Part shown: positions 57,188 to 64,000 of the stretch, piece after piece
Numbering within the stretch: the stretch's first letter is position 1
Layout: each line of letters opens with the position of its first letter
Source: Aralia elata
Lineage: Eukaryota; Streptophyta; Magnoliopsida; Apiales; Araliaceae
Direction: 5' to 3'
NCBI GenBank assembly: GCA_034770075.1
Contig: CM068379.1
Coordinates: 42,663,130-42,727,129, forward strand
DNA: 64,000 nt
Program-made: the position numbers and the translations under genes
Notes under the pieces: model-generated
What the model was told of the DNA's origin: nothing
The model's input: only the letters and a program-made list of their open reading frames with translations
Databases searched by the model: none

Positions 57188-57670
57188 TACTGTGTTTGTA
57201 AGTGTTTTTTTTTTAGGGAAAGGGAAGGGAACATAATTAAAATCCCTCCAAATCTCATATTTGTGAGTTTTTTTAAGGAGAAAAGTAAGGAATTTGAAAG
57301 TAAAATTGATTTCATTTTTGGCTCAAAACTTTCCCCCCAAAAGTGGGAGGATTTGGAGAAATGGGAAAGGATGGGAAAGTTAGATATTTTATATTACCTA
57401 AAATAATCTTTCAAAATAAATCATGTCATTTATTACATTAATATATAAGGGTAATATAGTAATAGTGTAGTTTAAAAATAAAAATATATTCCCTTCCCTT
57501 CCCTTCCCTCCTAAACTCATAAACAAGGGAAAATATAATTAAAATCTCATCTATTTCCTTCCTTTTTAAAACTCACAAACACGACAAGGAAAAATTATAA
57601 CTCATTCTCATCCCTTCCCCTTCTATACTTTTCCTTCCCATCTCATCCCTCCAAACTCACAAACGCAACA
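57188..57670. mobile_element. MITE-like repeat copy B with terminal inverted repeats
   Basis: About 483 bp. Ends TACTGTGTTTGTAAG and CTCACAAACGCAACA are inverted repeats (11 of 15 matches), flanked by TTA on both sides (57185-57187 and 57671-57673). The left half (GGGAAAGGGAAGGGAA, TTTGTGAG) is broadly complementary to the right half (CCCTTCCC, CTCACAAAC), so it can fold as a long hairpin. A TTA duplication would fit PIF/Harbinger. No coding capacity. Confidence 0.6.
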
Positions 57671-57673
57671 TTA

Positions 57674-58720
57674 AGTTATTGTTTAGTTTCGATACTAATA
57701 GTTCTGAGCTTCACCAAAAGTTATGACTAGTATTCAATGCAATTAATATAAAGTTTGGTTTAACTCTGTTGCTAATAACAGATTCCGTTTGTTTTGTATT
57801 TAGATTCCTGCTATTTATCTCAGTAAGCCCAACAAGAAATTTAGCGCCCTTTCTTTTCTAGCGGTATCTTGCATCACACTGGACCAATCGCAAGTTGACA
57901 TGGGCATCGAGCCATGTTATAGTTGCAATTTGCAGGAGTGGCTAAATTCAGATTCTAATTCCTATCTTCGATTTCGAGTGTAGCAAATTAACTACATTGT
58001 AGTGAGGTGGTCTATATATAACAGATTTACAGAGAAACAAAGAGTGGTGGGGAGAGTTACAGCCAACTGCAAGAGATGAAGGTCCAAACCCGAAATAAGG
58101 CTCAATCCACTCTCAAGAGCACCATCTGGGTCATCTTGACTCACCCAAAAGGTGGTGACAACTTTTGGTACTTCTATTAGTAATTAGAAAGGAAAAAAAA
58201 CCTACAAAACATATGTTCATCTGTAGTTGGCATCCTAGAAGCAAAGCTTTCCGGCCACCTGCCTCCTTGTGTGGAAATGTTTTTCCTAATCTTCAGCTCT
58301 TTTCCAGCAACTTGTTTTTTACTGAACATCTAGGGAGACCCGCTAGGTTACAGCACCTTGTATAGGTTGGGTGGAGCTTGAAGACGCAAGGTGCCAAACA
58401 GACCCCATCGTTGATTTAAAGATATGGATACGGTGAATACCCAGTCTATTCACCTTGGGTGGAAATCTCTTTTTGTCCCTTCGATAATTTTTCTGTGGAA
58501 TTTTGGAAATCTGTTTCATGTAGCTTGTTGGGATGAAGGAGACCAACTAAAACGGATAGGTCAAAAATAGGAGAGTGCTTACTAATAGCGAAAAGTTAAC
58601 GTCTCTCTGCACTTTTTAGTATTAGCGAACATCAGTAATACATACACCAATCTAACCCACATATTCTTCCTATGTGGGACTGAGCTATTACAAAGGCCCT
58701 CAAACAGGAAGTTATGAATT
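57674..58720. other. No gene recognised
   Basis: Unique-looking sequence. An ATG at 58076 opens about 35 codons (MKVQTRNKAQSTLKSTIW) with no known match. Nothing else is supported. Confidence 0.4.
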
Positions 58721-58884
58721 AATCTCCTAGAAGGATGAATGTATTGTGATGGGACCCTACTACATGATGTTCAGTTTGCTTCAATTGTTGCTCTCTATCA
58801 AGAATCTCCTAGAAGGATGAATGCAGTGTGATGGCACCCTACTACATGATGTTCACTTTGCTTCAATTGTTGCTCTCTATCAAG
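58721..58884. repeat. 82-bp tandem duplication
   Basis: AATCTCCTAGAAGGATGAAT starts at 58721 and again at 58803. Both copies read on through CCTACTACATGATGTTCA to CTCTCTATCAAGAA with few changes. Confidence 0.9.
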
Positions 58885-60318
58885 AACTCGGAAGGATACA
58901 AACTATATTGCTCAATTTCCATCTATCCTTCTGCCAATAGTCTAACCATAATTGTTATAAGCATATATAGAACAATGGTCCTAGGTTTTTTCCTTTCCTC
59001 TCACACCAAATCCATATTTCAAGCATATGAAGCGAGTAAACATAATGAACTGATTCACCGAAAGTAAATATCATACAAGTACATAAATGTGGTATGAACG
59101 GCACTAAACTAATCATACTATTATGTACAAGTTCAGTGTTCACTAAGACAGTATATCTAAAAGGCGGTCAATGAAAAACGCTGCTACAGCACACCAATTC
59201 TTCATGGTACGGCAAATGCGTTCATTCTTAACACTTACCCAACAGATTAATAGCACTTGAACTAAAGCAAGTGAAAAAGTGGCTGAGATAAGGCACCCAA
59301 AAGTTGGATGTCTTTTAGATCTGTAGACGATTAGAAATAGATCAATCAAGGTATACTAGCAAATAACTTTCATGGTCGGGAGGTCTAACTAAAGGTGGTG
59401 ATGAGGTTGCTAGAAAAAAGAGTACCACAAATTTTATGTTTTCAGGGGCTAGATCATGACGAGTCATCTTCTTCCAATCTACTCTGAGATCTATTGATGA
59501 ACAAAAATAGTAACAAAAACGTAATACACCTAGAGCTGTAAACGAGTCAGCTCGAGCTCTTAAGCAAGCCAAGCCTAGTTGAGCTTAACCGCGGCTCGCT
59601 TAATTTTTTTATCATAAAAATAAGGGGAAAAAATCAAATTAATACTAAACAAGTGGGACTTACTCAAGTCAGGCCTAAATAAACTGGGCTCAAGCCAGAC
59701 ACCACATTGTTTGAACATGGCTCATACTAAACCTGTAGCCCAAGCGTTTACAAGTGAACCAATCTAGAACCCTAATCGAAAAAGTGTTAACTACATCAGT
59801 ATATAGCACTTTTTGGGTCTCGTGTCACTTTACACACTGATATTTCATTTTGTCAATTAAGCCTGTCAACTTCACAGTTAAATCCGATGTGCTCCAGTTG
59901 AAATCTTTCGTTTCCATTTGCAAACAAAAGTTAGAATGTGCCAGTTTCAAGCTCTGTTAATGACGGCAGATCACTTTCCGTCTAGTTATCTCCTGTTACT
60001 TGCACAACTTATGGGCACATATGCTGATTTTGTAAGCAATGCTCAAAGAAAACCTTAGCTGGAGCACATTATTGAAATTGAAGTTCTAAGACTTATATAT
60101 GAAACAATTTTTAAGGATGCAAAGTACAGTTTACCCAAATTAAATTATCTCATATTTTATACTGATGTGCATCAATATCAGTAAAATGTATGCAACAGCA
60201 TAATCTAATTAAAAACTGAATCGAACTTCTGAATCTAAATCACAACAAACAAGCCAACAGAGGATAAAAATCTCTAACTAGAAATACAAAAATTTAATTG
60301 AAAATTTTGACCTTGTCT
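58885..60318. other. Intergenic sequence downstream of RNase H2A
   Basis: No gene recognised. 59525-59770 contains GAGTCAGCTCGAGCTC and related words, of a type common in dispersed plant repeats. Short open frames on the minus strand (58955-59572) have no recognisable motif. Confidence 0.4.
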
Positions 60319-62472
60319 TCAGAAATGAGAGACTTGCTCAAGTTTACGAGCTTGGAAAAACTTGCAGCGCCCTTTACCACTTGATTCAATTTCTTCACTT
60401 TTCCTCTTCAATCCAGTAAAACCGACACTGCTCAATTTCAATTGCCGCTTTCCAGTCCTAGTAGAGGAACCATCTTCATCTGTTGCATCTGATTCCCTAT
60501 GAATGTCAAAGATGGGATAAATTGGTAAATAAATAATCAAATGTATCCAAGCATTAGTGAGTAATGCAACTTTTCAGACGGGGAAAAGATTCCAGAATTT
60601 TCATCAGCTAAAAAGAGGCTAAAGGTAGGCGAAAAGTAATATGGGATCATTTAACGAGAGGTCTTTATAAATGTCACCACCAGTTATTATGGTGGAAGCT
60701 AAGTAATTACACATCTAAAATTAAAAATGGTAAACAAAACTAACAGTAAGATTATGACAAAACATGGCCATTATAACTGTAATTCCAGTAATTATGGATT
60801 CTTCTGTAACTGAAAAGTAAGAAATTGTTTCTTTTCTTTGTTCTAGAGAGGTCAGTTCTTCCTTGCTAACAATCAAGATAACTATTACAGCCCTTTCAAG
60901 AAATATGATCCTATGCATGCTATATGGTTCATCCCACAATGACACCTCAGGAAAGGATGAAGAATCAGGCAATACTAATCCGGATAAGGATCTCAAGTGG
61001 AATTTTATTGCACACATTAGAACGAGGGCTCACCACAACACCTCGACACCGTCTTTGAAATAGGAATTGCATGTGCCCCAACTGAAGCGGACCAATGTTG
61101 GAAATCCAAATACCGAGTGCTTGTGATGTTCCAACCAACCCTTAGTTTCAGGGTCTAAACACAAAAGTGTATCCAAATTAATCATATGATGATGCCAAAT
61201 TAATCATATGATGATATCCTTCAGAATTTACAAAAGTAAGCATGCTTGTAAAGAAGTTGCAGAGTCTTACCGCCAGGGTATCCAGATCCAAAGTTCCTAT
61301 GCATTTTTTCAGCACTTTCATCAAGCACCCAATCTCGCAAAGCTCGGTCTCTTGTGACCTAAAAAGTGGAAAAAGGATAGCGATCAAGTATCATCAAGGA
61401 ATACTTAAAATAGTCATGTTCAAAAATTTAGAGAAAAACACCTTTGCCACGATACTTGCTCCACTAACAACTGGATAAAGACTGTCAGCTTTCTTTGCAA
61501 CCACAAATTTTATAGATGGAAATATTTCACTCAGTTTAATTCTGTACTTTTCTGGATCTCCAACAGTGTCCACATATACCTGAAACACTTCCACAATTTA
61601 GATTTTCTGTTAAATCATAAGTAAGCGTAGCCTCATGTTGCCCAAACATGTGGTAGACCATAAAGGTTATTATGAAATGGAGAAACAAGAAATTAATAAT
61701 GTGAATGGATGACAGAACCGCCAATTTGCAAATGTCTTTGGGTTTATGCCCAGTCATACAGTTATTGATCTTCCCTTATTCCATTATTCTGCTTATACGG
61801 GCTTATAATTCAAGTAAGAACAAATGGCACACAATAATCTTGGGGACAATTCGTAAGTCCTACTGTATAACTCTATAATAGTTTTCTGCCAAACATCTTT
61901 ATAGCTCTAAATCTTACTACGTGAGTTTGAGAATACTTTTGTTTCTTGATTCTCTATCCTTTTGCAAATTACCGTATTTTTGGTGGTATGTTGGCATCCA
62001 AGAGAAAAATGTTAAATCAAATCCAAGTCAGATGATTTAACACATTTAGCAGTTATGTCTTATGTGAAGTAAAGTGTGTTGTAGCACATCCTTAGTGTGA
62101 GCTGTATGGATGTGAATGTTGAACCATACTAAACTTTTTCTTAGGGAAACCATCATATAAAAAGTCAAAAAATTCTTTACCTCGGTAAGAAGAATTCCCA
62201 TATTCAGCGCCCTCCTAACTAGACCCATTGCGGAATCATGTGATATTTCATTGAGGTTAATCTTATTTCTGTTTTTAAACAAAAAGGAGGGACCATGTCA
62301 AAAGCTGTTAAACCGTACAAGATGAAAGTGTGAAAGTTCTCCACTCACTTCTTTAACATTTTGGCTGAGAGCTCTTTTGGATCTATCACATCAACTGCCC
62401 ACCCAATAGATTCATCTGCCTTCAAATTTTCAAATAGCTGCTCCCTTTTCTCTTCTTTTAAAGTCTTTGAAT
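60319..62472 (-). CDS. RNASEH2A: Ribonuclease H2 subunit A (RNase HII family), six of the exons, 5' end missing
   Basis: Catalytic subunit of RNase H2, which removes ribonucleotides and RNA-DNA hybrids from DNA in the nucleus. Exons on minus: 62472-62349, 62268-62181, 61579-61442, 61358-61271, 61154-61034 and 60496-60319. All introns are GT-AG and all phases agree, giving about 245 residues to TGA. Motifs in order: DSKTLKEEKR; NKINLNEISHDSAMG; VYVDTVGDPEKY (third acidic residue of the active site); KKADSLYPVVSGASIVAKVT split by an intron (fourth); RDRALRDWVLDE; NFGSGYPG; DPETKGWLEHHKHS; FGFPTLVRFSWGTC; C-terminal SEEIESSGKGRCKFFQARKL. The DEAGRG motif with the first two acidic residues must lie in exon(s) beyond 62473; it is not in the window. 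No stops or shifts, so probably a working gene. Confidence 0.93.
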
Positions 62473-62641
62473 CTGCATCAAAAGAGAGCAGAAGTTCATC
62501 AAGGAAAGATATTATTTTTTATGCAATATATGGTAACTGTCAAGTTACTATTTGCTGTTAAACTGTTAGAGAATGTATCCAACAATATAAATCATGTTTT
62601 AATACCACCTCACGTGCAACTCCCACTTGCACATGGAGTGA
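62473..62641 (-). other. 3' part of the RNase H2A first visible intron
   Basis: Begins with the acceptor CAG (rc of 62473-62475) and has no exon-like reading upstream on the minus strand. It is intron sequence, cut by the LTR that starts at 62642. Confidence 0.65.
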
Positions 62642-64000
62642 TGATGAGTGGGTTTTATACCTACGAATTGAATATTTTTAGCTTGATGAATTGTGAATTC
62701 TCGAGTATTTTCTGCTACATTTTATGTGTTTTTATGTGTTTGAGTAGGAAAAGGAAGCGGGAGCAGAGAAGTGGAGTTGGATAATAACTTGATGATTTCT
62801 AGTCAAAGCCAGGCAGGTAGCAGCACTGAGGTGCCAGGTTGGGGCGCTGAGGCGCCGGATTGGGGCGCTGAGGTGCGGCATATGCAGAAGCTTGGGGCGC
62901 TTAGGTGCAGAGCAGGGTGCAGCAAAGGCGCGCGCGGAAGCAGGTTATAGTGCCTAGGCGCTGGTTTAGAGCGCCACGGCGCCCGGTATATAGGAAGTAA
63001 GTGCCTAGGCACTGCGAGTAGGCGCCAAGGCGCTGGTTCGTCAGGCTGAAGGGTTGATTCATCAGATTTGGGACACTGAGTTTGCTTGACTTTGAATGGG
63101 ATACGACGTCTGCTAGGTCGAGGTCCTATAAATACACACCTTGTGGCTGTTATGAAGAAAATACTGGAACGAGGATTGCTGATCAGAATTTAAGGAACGG
63201 AAAGGAGAACACGCGAAGGAGAGCAAGGATTGAAGACAGAGCTATGGAGATTGAGGATTGCGCTATTATAGTTTTTATTCTCTAATCGTTTCCTTTTATT
63301 TTTGTAAACCAAGGATGTTGACTATATTTTGGATGATGTTTTCTTTATTCGTTATGAACTAATTTTCAATACCAACGTTTAGGTTAAATTGAATTTCTCT
63401 CCTTTTGATTACTGTTAATCATATGTGAATTGTTTATCATATTTTGCACTTCATGTTTTGATTGTCTGGCCAGTGATTAATTTGGTAACCTATATGAAAT
63501 TGGAAAGTGGATTATAGTGTTTAGACCTAAATATGATAACATGCGTCTAGTTTATTCTTCTTAGGATTGAATAACATGATTTGTGTATAGGCTAGGAATA
63601 TATCTATATACCGTGTGTAACCATTGTGAGAATCTGAATTTAATAAATCTTTTTCTAATTTATTTCACATAGGAATATAGTGATTTATTTAGAAGGGATA
63701 TTTTTATTTGACCATCGGGAGATGCTTATAAATATTTTAGAATTCTCGGTTAACAATTCGTTATGGTTAATTAATTAAAAGGAGAGTTATGAGATTTAAA
63801 TGAAGCGTTCGGGGAAATTGTAGTCTTAAGTTTACTTAATTTGATATTCAACTTTGTTCCTTAGTTTAATTGTTATTCTAAATAATTTCCTTTTTATAAA
63901 CTTAAATCATTTTGTTTAAATAAGGTTGATTTGATATAATTTTGATAATTGGTAATTATTAGTGATAATTCCTCGTGGGATCGACAACCTTCTTATCATT
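62642..64000 (+). repeat. Athila-like LTR in an RNase H2A intron, runs off the window
   Basis: Starts TGATGAGTGGGTTTTATACC, nearly the same start as the minus-strand LTR at 30134. The later part (about 63290-64000) follows the LTR ending at 48852 segment by segment, with CCTCGTGGGATCGAC near the window end. GC-rich boxes (GGGGCGCTGAGGCGCC and relatives) lie at about 62830-63035, about 90 bp before a TATA-type word (CCTATAAATACA, about 63125). Primer-binding site and TSD are beyond the window or unverified. It lies antisense to the gene. Confidence 0.85.

Noticed and set aside
57674..58400. Short ATG frame at 58076 as a small gene
   Set aside because: About 35 codons, no similarity recognised, no splice or promoter evidence.
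59525..59770. GAGTCAGCTCGAGCTC-type sequence as a mobile element
   Set aside because: Resembles common dispersed plant repeats, but no ends, inverted repeats or duplication could be defined.

Overview
This is a flowering-plant nuclear window. The evidence is plant LTR retrotransposons of several lineages (SIRE-like and Tork-like Copia; Tekay-like chromovirus, Tat/Ogre-like and Athila-like Gypsy) and a spliced RNase H2 subunit A gene with plant-like GT-AG introns. The species cannot be named; a eudicot is a guess. Roughly 56 of the 64 kb is transposon, stacked by repeated insertion of elements into elements.

Left nest (1-26070). A decayed Tork-like Copia (here Copia-B; 1-709 and 22441-24548, then a probable 3' LTR) was entered by a SIRE-like Copia (Copia-A, 710-22440, LTRs of 1670 bp each, duplication AAGTT). 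Copia-A was in turn entered, right after the codon of its second integrase aspartate, by a large minus-strand element (4985-16123, LTRs 2072 and 2044 bp, duplication GTGAT). That innermost element encodes an intact Gag and no recognisable pol. It carries a set of tandem arrays (70, 33, 44, 35 and about 175 bp). Copia-A has an additional ORF behind pol that resembles the 'putative plant transposon protein' domain.

Middle (26070-30735). Remnants on the minus strand: an Athila-like LTR, primer-binding site and gag, broken by a piece of another Gypsy element in the order pol end, LTR, primer-binding site, leader; then a Copia integrase fragment.

Right nest (about 30735-51420). An Athila-like LTR on the plus strand is split by a solo LTR (30858-47963, duplication ATGTG). 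That solo LTR is split by a complete 14-kb Tekay-like chromovirus on the minus strand (33038-47034, LTRs of about 4.06 kb, duplication AAATG). The chromovirus has an intact coiled-coil ORF between its 5' LTR and gag, while gag-pol itself carries two frameshifts and two TAG stops. The Athila-like remains continue with gag and protease fragments to about 51420.

Gene-bearing right end (51863-64000). A Myb/SANT-like protein remnant is split by a 3.7-kb solo LTR (52137-55859, duplication GTTTC). Then come a TA microsatellite, a pair of related hairpin MITE-like repeats, an 82-bp tandem duplication, and six exons of RNase H2A on the minus strand (62472 down to 60319). All splice phases of that gene agree. 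Its 5' exon(s) lie beyond an Athila-like LTR that starts at 62642 and runs off the window.

Two regions show the clearest unexplained structure: the gag-only element with its related arrays, and the additional ORFs of Copia-A and the chromovirus. All divergence figures are counts made by eye.
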